DNA of 23,960 nt, from positions 1-23,960 of the forward strand of contig CABUAT010000030.1 in assembly GCA_902489665.1 (NCBI GenBank). The letters run 5' to 3'. How positions within the stretch are numbered: position 1 is the stretch's first letter; every line of letters begins with the position of its first letter. This document shows positions 7,072 through 15,468 of this stretch, piece after piece. The stretch is from an uncultured Collinsella sp. (GTDB taxonomy: Bacteria > Actinomycetota > Coriobacteriia > Coriobacteriales > Coriobacteriaceae). A model generated the notes under the pieces. That model made no database searches. It had not been told where the DNA came from and saw only the letters and a program-made list of their open reading frames with translations. The position numbers and the translations under genes are program-made.

Positions 7072-10000
7072 ATGCTCATTCACCGTATAGCCGCGCAGCT
7101 CTACACTGCCGAGGCCTTGCAGACCGTCGAGGCAGGACTCGATGCTGGCGAGGACGTGACGCTGGCTGTGTCGCAGTCGGGCCGCACGCTTATGGCGGCA
7201 GCCCAGTTTGCGCGCCGTCCGCGCCCCACGGTCTACATTGTGAGCGGCGAGGACGCGGCCGATCGCGCCGCGCGCAGCCTTGCCGCCTACGTGGGCCTGG
7301 CACATGTGTGTCGTTTCCCCGAGCGCAAGGACTATCCGTGGCGCGAACAGGCGCCCGACGACGCCGTGGTGGCGCAGCGCTGCGAGGCCCTGGGACGCAT
7401 CGTGCGCGGCGACAACTGCATCATGGTTGCCTCGGCCCGCGCGCTGCTGCGTTGCGTGCCGCCGGTCGAGAGCCGCTACTGGGAGTCCACTACTTTTGCG
7501 GTGGGCGAGGAGATTCCCTTTGACGAGGTGCCGCAGCGTCTGGTGGGCATGGGCTACACCAATGCCGGCGCCGCCGACGCGCCCGGTCTGTTCCGTGTGC
7601 ACGGCGACACCGTCGAGGTGTTCCCCGCGCAGGAAAAGGCGCCCGTGCGCATTGAGTTCTTTGGCGACGAAATTGATCGCATTCGCCGCATGGTGAGCTC
7701 AACGGGGCAGACCATCGGCAACGAGGACAGTATCGAGATCTTCCCCTGCCGTGAGCTGGCGCTTACCGACGATGCGGTCCACAACATGCATGTGGCGCTC
7801 TATCGCGCCAGCCAGGACGATAGCAAGCTGGCGGCGTTGCTCGAGATGGTGGATGCGCGCATCGTCACGCCCGAGCTTGACCGCTTTTTGCCGGTGATGT
7901 ACGGCCAGACCGTGAGCCCGCTGGCACACGTGAGCGGCAAGGCGCTCGTGGTCCTGTCCGAGCCGCGCTCGCTGTTCGACGACTGCCTGCGCGCCTACGA
8001 GGATATCGAGGCGCGTGCCGGCGAGGCAGGGATTGACCGACTGGATGGCCTGTATGTACGTGCCCAGCAGCTCGATTTTGGTGCTCAGCAGCGCCTGAAC
8101 TATGTGAGCCTGATTCGCGCCGGCGGCGCGGTTACGGCAGAGCTCAAGATTGAGCAGCCGGCCATTGCGGGCTCGGACAACCGCTTTATGACGCGTATTC
8201 AGGAGGTCGTGGGCAAGCGCTATGCCTGCGTGTTTGCCATTCCCGACCGCGGCGCGCGCGAGTCGATGGAGCTCACCTTTGGCGACGAGGGCATTACCTT
8301 TGAGGAATCGCTGACGGCCGCGCCCGAAAATGCCGGCGTCATTGGCGAGCGCGTGCGCGTGGCGGCGGCAGATTCTGCCGACCGTGCTGCCCGTCAGGAT
8401 GCTCATGCCTCGATTCGCGAGCGTAAGGCTGACGCGCTCAACGCCCGCTCGCTCGAGGCGGGCGCGGCCCAGGCTGCCGCCGGTGCCGCCGTGCCCACTA
8501 TCTCGCGCGGACGCGTGACCTTTGTCGATGCCGCCCTGCCGCAGGGCGTGGTGGTGCCCGATGCCAACCTGGCCGTGTTCTCGATCGCCGACCTCAACGC
8601 CCGCATGGATGCCAACCGCGCGCGCAGCCGCCGCAAGGTGGACATTACGCAGATCACGTTCCCGTTTAAGCCGGGCGACTACGTGGTGCACGCCACTCAC
8701 GGCATCGCGCTCTTTAGCGAGATCGCGCGCCAGGAAGTGGGCGGCAAGGAGCGCGACTACTTTTTGCTGGAATATGCCGACGGCGACAAGCTCTACGTGC
8801 CGCTCGAGCAGGTCGATCGCATCACGCGCTATGTTGGCCCCGACGGCGACAAGCCGCGTCTGACCAGGCTCAACACTGCCGACTGGACGCGTGCCACCAA
8901 TAAGGCGCGCAAGAATGCCAAAAAGCTGGCGTTTGACCTGGTCGATCTGTATACGCGCCGCTCGTCGATTACCGGTATCGCCTGCCCGCCCGACACGCCC
9001 GAGCAGATCGAGATGGAGGAGAGCTTTCCTTACGACGAGACGCGCGACCAGCTGGAGGCCATCGCCGACATTAAGGCCGACATGGAAGCGCCCAAGCCCA
9101 TGGACCGCCTGCTGTGCGGCGACGTGGGCTTTGGCAAGACCGAGGTCGCCCTGCGTGCGGCGTTTAAGTGTGTGGACTCCGGCCGCCAGGTCATGGTGCT
9201 CTGCCCCACGACCATTCTGGCCCAGCAACACTACGAGACGTTCTTTGAACGCTTTGCCCCGTTCGGCCTTGAGGTCGAGGTGCTCAGCCGCTTCCGCACG
9301 CCGGCGCAGCAAAAGCGCGCGCTCAAGGCGTTTGCCGAGGGCGCAATCGATGTGCTCATCGGCACCCACCGTCTGCTTTCGGCCGATGTGAACCCCAAGA
9401 ACCTGGGCCTGGTGATCATCGACGAGGAACAGCGCTTTGGCGTGCAGCACAAGGAACAGCTCAAGAACCTGCGCGAGCAGATTGACGTGCTCACGCTTTC
9501 GGCAACGCCGATTCCGCGAACCATGCAGATGGCCACGAGCGGCGTACGCGACATGAGCCTGATTACCACGCCGCCGACCGGGCGTCGTCCCGTGATCGTG
9601 CACGTGGGGGAGTACGATCCCGACGTGGTGAGTGCGGCGATTCGCCTGGAGGTGGGCCGCGGCGGTCAGGTGTATTACGTGTCCAACCGCGTCAAGACCA
9701 TCGACGACGCCGTGGCGCGCGTACACGAGGCCGCGCCCGAGGCGCGCGTGGGCGTGGCGCACGGCAAGATGAGCCCGCGCGAGGTCGAGGACGTGATGAT
9801 CGAGTTCGCGACCAAAAAGATCGACGTGCTCATCGCCACGACCATCGTGGAGAGCGGCATCGACAACGCGACCGCCAACACGCTCATCATCGAGGATTCG
9901 CAGCGTCTGGGTCTGGCACAGCTCTACCAGCTCAAGGGCCGTGTGGGCCGTTCTGCCACGCAGGCGTACGCGTACTTTATGTTCCCCGGCGAGCTGCCGC

Positions 10001-10704
10001 TCACCGAGGAGGCGACGGCGCGCCTGACCGCACTGTCCGAGTTCCAAGACCTGGGCAGCGGCATGCGCATTGCCATGCGCGACCTGGAGATTCGCGGCGC
10101 CGGCTCGCTTATGGGGGCCGAGCAGCACGGCAACCTGTCGAGCGTGGGCTTTGACCTGTTTACGCAGATGCTGGGCCAGGCTGTGGCCGAGGCGCGCGGC
10201 GATGACGACGCCGGCGTGGAAGCGGCGAGCGTGGGTATTAATCTGCCGGCCGACTACTTCTTGTCCGAGGAGTACCTGCCGGCGGTGGACCAGCGCGTGC
10301 TCGTGTACCGCAAGCTCGCAGCGGCCGAGGACCTGGAGAGCATCGATGAGGTGCAGGAAGAGACCGAGGCCGCGCATGGCGAGCTGCCGTTGGCGGGACT
10401 CAACCTGTTCAACCGCGCGCGCATCCGCATTCGCGGCGAGCGCCTAGGGCTCGAGAGCGTCACGCTCAGTGGCGGTCGCATCACGTTTTTGGGCGTCGAC
10501 GTGCCCAAGAAGGTGGCCTTTGAGCTAAAGACTCGCTATGGCGCGGTGAACTTCCCCAAGAGCCGCAAGCTGTCGGTGCCCTACAAGGCGGGCGCCGGTG
10601 CGGGCAGCGGCCTGGGTCGCGGCCTCGATGCCAACGACGGCACCGGCCCGGTGGCCGCGGCGCTCATGCTGCTGCAACAGCTGGGTGCCAGCGACGACGA
10701 CTAA
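7072..10704 (+). CDS. mfd: Transcription-repair coupling factor Mfd
   Basis: A 1210-residue protein. It displaces RNA polymerase stalled at lesions and recruits UvrA to start nucleotide excision repair. The N-terminal third is the UvrB-like module. The RNA polymerase interaction domain (CarD-like) starts near residue 532 with FKPGDYVVHATHG. The helicase core has Walker A GDVGFGKT (683-690), the DEEQ box at 784-787 and SATPIPRT further on. The C-terminal TRCF domain spans roughly 1050-1150. ATG 7072 is selected because GGAGGA (7061-7066) stands five bases ahead. An Ala/Arg-rich low-complexity stretch (~residues 435-485) separates the UvrB-like module from the polymerase-binding domain. The stop codon lies inside a truncated copy of repeat family B. 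Confidence 0.96.
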   Translation: MLIHRIAAQLYTAEALQTVEAGLDAGEDVTLAVSQSGRTLMAAAQFARRPRPTVYIVSGEDAADRAARSLAAYVGLAHVCRFPERKDYPWREQAPDDAVVAQRCEALGRIVRGDNCIMVASARALLRCVPPVESRYWESTTFAVGEEIPFDEVPQRLVGMGYTNAGAADAPGLFRVHGDTVEVFPAQEKAPVRIEFFGDEIDRIRRMVSSTGQTIGNEDSIEIFPCRELALTDDAVHNMHVALYRASQDDSKLAALLEMVDARIVTPELDRFLPVMYGQTVSPLAHVSGKALVVLSEPRSLFDDCLRAYEDIEARAGEAGIDRLDGLYVRAQQLDFGAQQRLNYVSLIRAGGAVTAELKIEQPAIAGSDNRFMTRIQEVVGKRYACVFAIPDRGARESMELTFGDEGITFEESLTAAPENAGVIGERVRVAAADSADRAARQDAHASIRERKADALNARSLEAGAAQAAAGAAVPTISRGRVTFVDAALPQGVVVPDANLAVFSIADLNARMDANRARSRRKVDITQITFPFKPGDYVVHATHGIALFSEIARQEVGGKERDYFLLEYADGDKLYVPLEQVDRITRYVGPDGDKPRLTRLNTADWTRATNKARKNAKKLAFDLVDLYTRRSSITGIACPPDTPEQIEMEESFPYDETRDQLEAIADIKADMEAPKPMDRLLCGDVGFGKTEVALRAAFKCVDSGRQVMVLCPTTILAQQHYETFFERFAPFGLEVEVLSRFRTPAQQKRALKAFAEGAIDVLIGTHRLLSADVNPKNLGLVIIDEEQRFGVQHKEQLKNLREQIDVLTLSATPIPRTMQMATSGVRDMSLITTPPTGRRPVIVHVGEYDPDVVSAAIRLEVGRGGQVYYVSNRVKTIDDAVARVHEAAPEARVGVAHGKMSPREVEDVMIEFATKKIDVLIATTIVESGIDNATANTLIIEDSQRLGLAQLYQLKGRVGRSATQAYAYFMFPGELPLTEEATARLTALSEFQDLGSGMRIAMRDLEIRGAGSLMGAEQHGNLSSVGFDLFTQMLGQAVAEARGDDDAGVEAASVGINLPADYFLSEEYLPAVDQRVLVYRKLAAAEDLESIDEVQEETEAAHGELPLAGLNLFNRARIRIRGERLGLESVTLSGGRITFLGVDVPKKVAFELKTRYGAVNFPKSRKLSVPYKAGAGAGSGLGRGLDANDGTGPVAAALMLLQQLGASDDD

Positions 10705-10747
10705 CGGGTCGACGCTGCAATCACCCCATTTGGGCACTCTGGTTCCA
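10702..10747. repeat. Partial copy of structured repeat family B
   Basis: TAACGGGTCGACGCTGC (10702-10718) matches the family linker TAACGGCTCGACGCTGC at 16 of 17 positions. TTTGGGCACTCTGGTTC further on matches the next conserved block with a two-base gap. The leading hairpin and the 3' half are missing. The TAA of the repeat serves as the mfd stop codon. Confidence 0.6.
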
Positions 10748-10760
10748 TCGAAAGGAAAGC

Positions 10761-11624
10761 ATGTTCGGATACATCTATAAGAAAGATGTCGCCATGATCG
10801 CGGTTGTCCTGTGCCTTTGTCTGGGCGTGGGCAGTTTCTTCGATTATCAGATCTCGAGCGCGCTGTTCAATATCGGCAGCATGTACGGTCGCTTTATCGA
10901 GGCCGCCGGCGAGCTGCCGTTCGAGCTGACGGCAAGCGTCGCAGGCGTCATGCTCGTGCGCGCGGTGCGTCCCGATTCCAGAGGGAGCAAATGGCTCGCC
11001 GTGCTCGGCATCCTCGTCAACGTTGGCCTGGCCGGCTACGAGATCGTCTCGTCCCTGAAGGTTGGCGGCAAACTCATCGCGGTTCAGTTGGTACTGACGT
11101 TTGTGCTGGTCATCGCTGCCAACCTTATTGTCTATCGCCTCACGCGCGCGACCGAGCCTGACGAGCTCACACGCTGGGCGCTGATGGTACTTGCCGTGTG
11201 GGTCGCTCAAGCCATTATCCTCAACGTGATCGTCAAGCCGCTGTGGTCGCGTCCGCGCATGCGCGTGATCGAGGTCACGCCGGGGCTCATTTTTCAGCCG
11301 TGGTGGGTAATCGGCAATCCCGACAAGTGGACCTATATCGCCGCCGGCGTGATCAAGGACGGGTTCAAGTCGTTCGCGAGCGGGCACACCGCGCATGCGG
11401 CGATTGGCCTTATGCTCGCCGGGCTTCCCGCGGCAGCCTTTAAGGAAAAGCCTTCGCGTCGCCGTGTGATCTTTTGGGCGGCGGCTGTGGTCGCGGCGCT
11501 CGTCGCGTTTGGCCGCATCGTGATCGGAGCGCACTTTTTGAGTGACGTGAGCTGCGGTTTTGCTCTGGTACTGGCACTTGAGTGCCTTGCCGCGCGCATT
11601 GCCTATCCCAGCGGCGTACAATAG
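10761..11624 (+). CDS. PAP2-family membrane phosphatase
   Basis: A 287-residue integral membrane protein with about six helices. It carries the three phosphatase motifs of the PAP2 superfamily: K159-PLWS-R164-P near residues 159-165, SGH at 207-209, and R252 with H258 and D262 in GRIVIGAHFLSD. These residues form the active site that hydrolyses lipid phosphates such as phosphatidate, undecaprenyl diphosphate or related compounds, with the active site on the outer face of the membrane. The exact substrate is not predictable here. ATG 10761 follows GAAAGGAAA. The next gene starts 45 bases downstream with its own binding site, so the two may be cotranscribed, but no functional link to threonine aldolase is apparent. 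Confidence 0.85.
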   Translation: MFGYIYKKDVAMIAVVLCLCLGVGSFFDYQISSALFNIGSMYGRFIEAAGELPFELTASVAGVMLVRAVRPDSRGSKWLAVLGILVNVGLAGYEIVSSLKVGGKLIAVQLVLTFVLVIAANLIVYRLTRATEPDELTRWALMVLAVWVAQAIILNVIVKPLWSRPRMRVIEVTPGLIFQPWWVIGNPDKWTYIAAGVIKDGFKSFASGHTAHAAIGLMLAGLPAAAFKEKPSRRRVIFWAAAVVAALVAFGRIVIGAHFLSDVSCGFALVLALECLAARIAYPSGVQ

Positions 11625-11669
11625 CTCCGTTTGAATCATCGGGCCCGTGCCCGGCTAGAGAGGATTGCC

Positions 11670-12695
11670 ATGCTCGCGTTCAACAACGACTATTCCCACG
11701 GCGCACATCCGGCAGTGCTGCAGGCGCTCGTCGATACCAACATGGAGCTGCAGCCCGGCTACGGTACCGATGCGCACACCGAGCGTGCCAGGCAGCTTAT
11801 CCGCGAGGCCTGTCAGGCCCCCGATGCCGACGTGTTTTTACTGGTGGGCGGCACGCAGGCCAACGCGACGGTGATTGACATGCTGCTTGCGCCCTACGAG
11901 GGCGTCGTTGCTGCCGAGACTGGCCACGTCGCCTGCCACGAGGCGGGCGCCATCGAGTTTGGCGGCCACAAGGTGCTCACCATCCCCGGCTACGAGGGCA
12001 AGATGCACGCCGAGGACCTCGAGAACTATATCCAGGTGTTCTACGAAAACGAGAGCTACGAGCACACGGTGTTCCCGGGCGCCGTGTACGTGAGCCTATC
12101 GACTGAGTACGGCACGCTGTACTCCAAGGCCGAGCTCGCGGCGATTCATGCGGTGTGCCAGAAGCGCGAGATTCCGCTGTTTGTGGACGGTGCTCGTCTG
12201 GCCTATGCGCTGGCGTCCGATGAGTGCGACATTACCCTGCCCGAGCTGGCGCAGCTGTGCGACGTGTTCTACATCGGCGGCACCAAGTGCGGCGCGCTCT
12301 GCGGCGAGGCCGTGGTGTTTTGCGGCATGCACGCTCCGGCGCATCCCATTCCGCGCATTAAGCAGCACGGCGCACTGCTTGCCAAGGGCCGCCTGACGGG
12401 CGTCCAGTTTGAGGCGCTCTTTACCGATGGCCTGTATTTTGAGATTGGTCGACAGGCGATTGAGACGGCCCGGGCGCTACGTCGCGTGCTGCACGAGCGC
12501 GGTTACCAGTTCTTTTTGGAGACGCCCACGAACCAGCAGTTTGTGATTCTGCCCAACGAGGACATGGCTCGCATTCGCGAGCATGCCTCGATCGAGTACT
12601 GGGAAAAGTACGACGAGACCCACACGGTGGTGCGCTTTTGCACCAGCTGGGCCACGACACAGGAGGACATCGACGCGCTGGCGGCTGTCCTGTAG
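11670..12695 (+). CDS. ltaE: Low-specificity threonine aldolase (PLP enzyme)
   Basis: A 341-residue fold-type I PLP enzyme of the beta-eliminating lyase/threonine aldolase family. It would split threonine or allo-threonine into glycine and acetaldehyde. GGTQANA (60-66) contacts the PLP phosphate, H86 in ETGHVACHEAG stacks on the ring, D173 in VDGAR binds the pyridine nitrogen, and K206 in YIGGTKCGA forms the Schiff base. Length and motif order are normal. ATG 11670 follows AGAGAGGA; a possible in-frame upstream start (11631) adds an Arg-rich leader unlike the family. A terminator follows. Some relatives act on other beta-hydroxy amino acids, so specificity is uncertain. Confidence 0.9.
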   Translation: MLAFNNDYSHGAHPAVLQALVDTNMELQPGYGTDAHTERARQLIREACQAPDADVFLLVGGTQANATVIDMLLAPYEGVVAAETGHVACHEAGAIEFGGHKVLTIPGYEGKMHAEDLENYIQVFYENESYEHTVFPGAVYVSLSTEYGTLYSKAELAAIHAVCQKREIPLFVDGARLAYALASDECDITLPELAQLCDVFYIGGTKCGALCGEAVVFCGMHAPAHPIPRIKQHGALLAKGRLTGVQFEALFTDGLYFEIGRQAIETARALRRVLHERGYQFFLETPTNQQFVILPNEDMARIREHASIEYWEKYDETHTVVRFCTSWATTQEDIDALAAVL

Positions 12696-12713
12696 CCTGA
12701 TGTAATGACGAGG

Positions 12714-12756
12714 GGCCGCCTTGCGCTGGGTTTGGCGCAGGGTGGCCTTTGCTTTT
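12714..12756 (+). terminator. Rho-independent terminator after threonine aldolase
   Basis: A 13 bp stem with two G-T wobbles, GGCCGCCTTGCGC (12714-12726) with GCGCAGGGTGGCC (12735-12747), is followed by TTTGCTTTT. It ends 15 bases ahead of the acetyltransferase start, so that gene's transcript either begins inside the stem or reads through it. Confidence 0.75.
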
Positions 12757-12771
12757 GGGGAGAAGGGTTGT

Positions 12772-13362
12772 ATGACCGAGATGTCCGAGCCGACGATTCG
12801 CCTGGCGACGCCCGAAGACGCGCCGGCGTTGCTTGCCATCTATGAGCCGTATGTGCGCCAGACGGCGATTACCTGCGAATACGAGGTGCCGAGCGTTGAG
12901 GAGTTCGCCGGGCGTATCGAGCGCACGCTCAAGCGCTATCCGTATCTGGTGATGGAGCTGGACGGGCGTCCGGTAGGCTATGCCTATGTGAGTCCGCTCA
13001 ACAGCCGCGAGGCATACGACTGGTCGGTCGAGACATCGATCTACCTGGCGCGCGACGTGCGCCACGGCGGGCTGGGCCGCAAGCTGCACGATGCGCTCAA
13101 GCAATGTCTGATCGCGATGGGCATCACCAACATGTGCGCGCTCATCGCCGTGCCGCACGACAAGGACGACGAGTACCTGACGCACAACAGCCAGGACTTC
13201 CATGCCCATATGGGGTATCGCCTGGTGGGTGCCTTCGACCGCTGCGCCCAAAAGTTCGGTCGCTGGTACGACATGTGTTGGATGGAGCTGGTCCTGGCCG
13301 AGCGCACGCCCAACCAACCCAAACCAACCTGGTTCCCCGACCTCCCCAAACCTACCATTTAG
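12772..13362 (+). CDS. GNAT acetyltransferase (phosphinothricin acetyltransferase-like)
   Basis: A 196-residue protein of the GNAT fold. The acetyl-CoA loop R97-HGGLG (97-102) and the surrounding blocks (ETSIYLARDVRHGG, then MGITNMCALIAVPH) fit the Pat/YwnH group, which acetylates amino acid analogues such as phosphinothricin or methionine sulfoximine; the natural substrate is unknown. ATG 12772 is preceded by GGGGAGAAGG. The last ~15 residues (NQPKPTWFPDLPKPTI) are Pro-rich and partly encoded by an intergenic repeat of family C that covers the stop codon, so the native C-terminus was probably replaced or extended by the repeat. The gene converges with the GntR gene, with only seven bases between their stops. 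Confidence 0.85.
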   Translation: MTEMSEPTIRLATPEDAPALLAIYEPYVRQTAITCEYEVPSVEEFAGRIERTLKRYPYLVMELDGRPVGYAYVSPLNSREAYDWSVETSIYLARDVRHGGLGRKLHDALKQCLIAMGITNMCALIAVPHDKDDEYLTHNSQDFHAHMGYRLVGAFDRCAQKFGRWYDMCWMELVLAERTPNQPKPTWFPDLPKPTI

Positions 13363-13371
13363 GGACAGGTT
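13348..13371. repeat. Repeat family C, copy 3 (inverted), spanning two stop codons
   Basis: Read on the minus strand, this is AACCTGTCCCTAAATGGTAG and four further bases, matching 20799-20822 at about 18 of 24 positions. It contains the TAG of the acetyltransferase and overlaps the minus-strand TAA of the GntR gene. Confidence 0.5.
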
Positions 13372-14092
13372 AGCCGATGGGCTCGGTGTATTTGGCGCGG
13401 TCGGTGCGCTGGATGCGCTTGGAGACATGGAGCGGGCGGCCGTCGGTGTCGTAGACGTAGTCGGTGATCAGGATCAGCGCCTGCCCACGCTCAACGTTGA
13501 GCAAAAACGCCTCGTTTTGCGAGGCATAGCACACCTCAAAGGTCTTATGTCCCTGTGCCGGCGCGCGATGGAATTCCTGGCGCAGCGTGGCGTAGAGCGA
13601 ACCGTTGATATCGCGGTCGATGAGTGCTTCAAAGCTCGGTGGTAGATAGGTGGTCTCCAGGCACAGTGGCGCATCGTCCAGATAACGCAGACGGACAAGT
13701 TTGACGAGCTTGCTGCCCACGGCGGCATCAAAGAACTTGGCTATGCTGCCGCCCGCCTTGGCAAAGCCCGAGTCCACGGTGCGCGTGGTGGGCTTCATGC
13801 CCTGACCTTCGACCTGCTTGGTATAGCTCGAAAACACTAGGTTGTTCTCGTGGAGCGCGGGCGTGTCGGCCACAAAGGCGCCACGCCCGCGCTCGGTGCG
13901 CACCAGGCCCTCATCAACGAGAACCTTAAGGGCGTGGCGCACGGTGCTGCGCGACAGCCCCGATTCGTCCATGAGCTCCATCTCGGACGGCAGCTTGTCT
14001 CCGCGTGCGTAGATGCCGGCGGCGATGCGGTCGCGAAGCGTACCCGCCAAGCGCTCGTATTGGCTCAGTTTCTTTTTAGATGAAGCGTTCAT
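13370..14092 (-). CDS. GntR-family regulator with UTRA domain, divergent from deglycase 1
   Basis: A 240-residue HutC-type GntR regulator. The winged helix-turn-helix occupies residues ~12-80 (LRDRIAAGIYARGDKLPSE, then SGLSRSTVRHALKVLVDEGL). The effector-binding UTRA domain covers ~100-235. In this family the effector is usually a sugar phosphate or a related metabolite. The gene is divergent from the SIS deglycase at 14298 across 205 bases carrying repeated TTGTATGC sites, so it most likely controls that gene and itself; the ligand is probably the phosphorylated Amadori compound. The start at 14092 has only a weak ribosome binding site, but no better in-frame start precedes the conserved DNA-binding domain. 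Confidence 0.88.
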   Translation of the reverse strand: MNASSKKKLSQYERLAGTLRDRIAAGIYARGDKLPSEMELMDESGLSRSTVRHALKVLVDEGLVRTERGRGAFVADTPALHENNLVFSSYTKQVEGQGMKPTTRTVDSGFAKAGGSIAKFFDAAVGSKLVKLVRLRYLDDAPLCLETTYLPPSFEALIDRDINGSLYATLRQEFHRAPAQGHKTFEVCYASQNEAFLLNVERGQALILITDYVYDTDGRPLHVSKRIQRTDRAKYTEPIG

Positions 14093-14297
14093 GCGATCAG
14101 CCTATATTTAACTTGTATGCTTATCTAAGCAAGCATGTATTCAACACAACAATAAAACCGCTGGTATTGAGCTACCGAAAACCTTACCAGCAAAATTTCT
14201 AAGATAAATATAGCATACAACTAGTCGACATAACCAAAACATGTATGTAACTTGTATGCCATCGAGAGCATCAAACGAGAAGAAAGGCTGATGCACG
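14093..14297. promoter_or_regulatory. Divergent control region with TTGTATGC operators
   Basis: This AT-rich spacer contains TTGTATGC at 14113-14120 (+), 14213-14220 (-) and 14252-14259 (+). Two of them sit in an identical 12-mer, TAACTTGTATGC (14109-14120 and 14248-14259). Weaker relatives occur at 14133-14140 and 14240-14247. Sites near each gene start suit a repressor controlling both directions. A 7 bp inverted repeat GCTGGTA/TACCAGC (14160-14166, 14185-14191) lies in the middle. The bound protein is inferred to be the adjacent GntR regulator. Confidence 0.65.
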
Positions 14298-15290
14298 ATG
14301 ACTACTCAGGAACAGGTTAAGGATGTCGTCTCCCAGGTTTTGGCTGACAAGGCAGACAAGGGCGGCATCAAGCGCGTCGTGTGGATTGGCGCTGGCGGAT
14401 CCAACGGCGGCAACTATCCTGCCCAGTACTTTATGGAGCACGAGGCCACGCAGGTCGTGAGCTCCAGCTACACCAGCAACGAGTTCGTGCACGCCACCCC
14501 GGCCTACGTCAACGAGAACACCCTGGCCGTCGTCGTGTCCATGCGCGGCACCAAGGAGACCATCGTTGCCGCCCAGGTCGCCAAGGACCACGGCGCCAGC
14601 ACCATCGCCATCTATGTTGACGAGTCCGGCCTCACCGAGGTCTGCGACTACAAGATCCAGTACGACAGCCTGGCCGTCGACGAGTCCTGCATGGGTCGCA
14701 CCAACTCTGCCGTCGTGACTATGATCGCCATGGAGCTTACGCAGCAGACCGAGGGCTATGCCGAGTACGAGACCGCTATGGCCGCCTTCGACCTGGTTGA
14801 CCCCATCTATCGCAAGGCCGTCGAGTACACCCGTCCGCTTGCCGCCAAGTGGGCCGAGCAGAACGCCGACAAGCCCTGCATTAACGTCATGGCCCAGGGC
14901 CCGCTCTTTGGTGCCGCCTACGTCTTTAGCATCTGCAACGTGCAGGAGATGCTGCAGATCGACTCCTGCACCATCAACACCTGCGACTTCTTCCACGGCC
15001 CCTTCGAGATCCTGGACAAGCGCACCTCGCTGTTCCAGCTCATCAGCGTCGGCCGCAGCCGCTGCAACGACGAGCGCGGCATCCGCTTCGTCAACCAGTA
15101 CGGTGGCGAGCGCGTCTATCAGCTCGACGCCAAGGAGCTCGGCCTCAACGACATCAAGGACAGCGTGAGCGAGTACTTCAACCACCTGATCTTTGCCCCG
15201 ATCCTCAACAACGTGTACATGCGTGCGCTCTCTGTCGTCACCCACAAGGACTACATGACGCGCCGCTACATGTGGAAGCTGGACTACTAA
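14298..15290 (+). CDS. SIS-domain deglycase 1 (glucoselysine/fructoselysine-6-phosphate deglycase-like)
   Basis: A 330-residue protein with two SIS (sugar isomerase) domains, related to FrlB, FraB and the GfrE/GfrF deglycases. These enzymes cut a phosphorylated glycated amino acid into glucose 6-phosphate and the free amino acid. The two residues expected for catalysis are present with the same 16-residue spacing I see in remembered FrlB: E217 (NVQEMLQ) and H233 (DFFHGPFE). The C-terminus ends in YMWKLDY, as in deglycase 2. ATG 14298 follows AGAAAGG at a rather long distance (11 bases). It is transcribed divergently from a GntR gene and ends three bases before repeat family B. The N-terminal SIS domain retains GAGGSNGG (31-38). 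Which Amadori compound it prefers cannot be told; an N-acyl or amino-sugar deaminase role is the main alternative. Confidence 0.78.
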   Translation: MTTQEQVKDVVSQVLADKADKGGIKRVVWIGAGGSNGGNYPAQYFMEHEATQVVSSSYTSNEFVHATPAYVNENTLAVVVSMRGTKETIVAAQVAKDHGASTIAIYVDESGLTEVCDYKIQYDSLAVDESCMGRTNSAVVTMIAMELTQQTEGYAEYETAMAAFDLVDPIYRKAVEYTRPLAAKWAEQNADKPCINVMAQGPLFGAAYVFSICNVQEMLQIDSCTINTCDFFHGPFEILDKRTSLFQLISVGRSRCNDERGIRFVNQYGGERVYQLDAKELGLNDIKDSVSEYFNHLIFAPILNNVYMRALSVVTHKDYMTRRYMWKLDY

Positions 15291-15292
15291 GA

Positions 15293-15432
15293 GTTACGCG
15301 GTTTTACCAAACCGCGTAACGGCTCGACGCTGCGCGGGCCGCATTTGGACAATCTGACGTTCAACTTCAAGGGCGCGACCAGAAGGTCAGCGCCCTTTCG
15401 TTTCACGTCACCTTGCCTCAAATGCGGCCCGC
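15293..15432. repeat. Structured repeat family B, copy 1
   Basis: The element begins three bases after the deglycase 1 stop. P0 is a perfect hairpin: GTTACGCGGTTT (15293-15304), loop TACC, AAACCGCGTAAC (15309-15320). The linker GGCTCGACGCTGC follows. P1 is GCGGGCCGCATTTG (15334-15347) with CAAATGCGGCCCGC (15419-15432). P2 is TGACGT (15355-15360) with ACGTCA (15405-15410). P3 is a GC-rich stem (15369-15380 with 15385-15397, one bulged A) capped by AGAA. P0, the linker and the P2 flanks recur at 23766-23905, but P1 and P3 differ in sequence there and still pair. Confidence 0.88.
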
Positions 15433-15468
15433 TCGCTGACTTATGCTCAACCAGCGGTGCCTTAGACG

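Noticed and set aside
7699..10377. Very long minus-strand open frame (892 codons) opposite mfd
   Set aside because: Shadow of mfd caused by high-GC codon bias; the + strand carries intact helicase motifs.
15293..15432. Reading family B as a plain rho-independent terminator or an integron attC site
   Set aside because: P0 has no T-run after it, and I see no attC R/L box consensus (GTTRRRY core), integrase or gene cassette array nearby.
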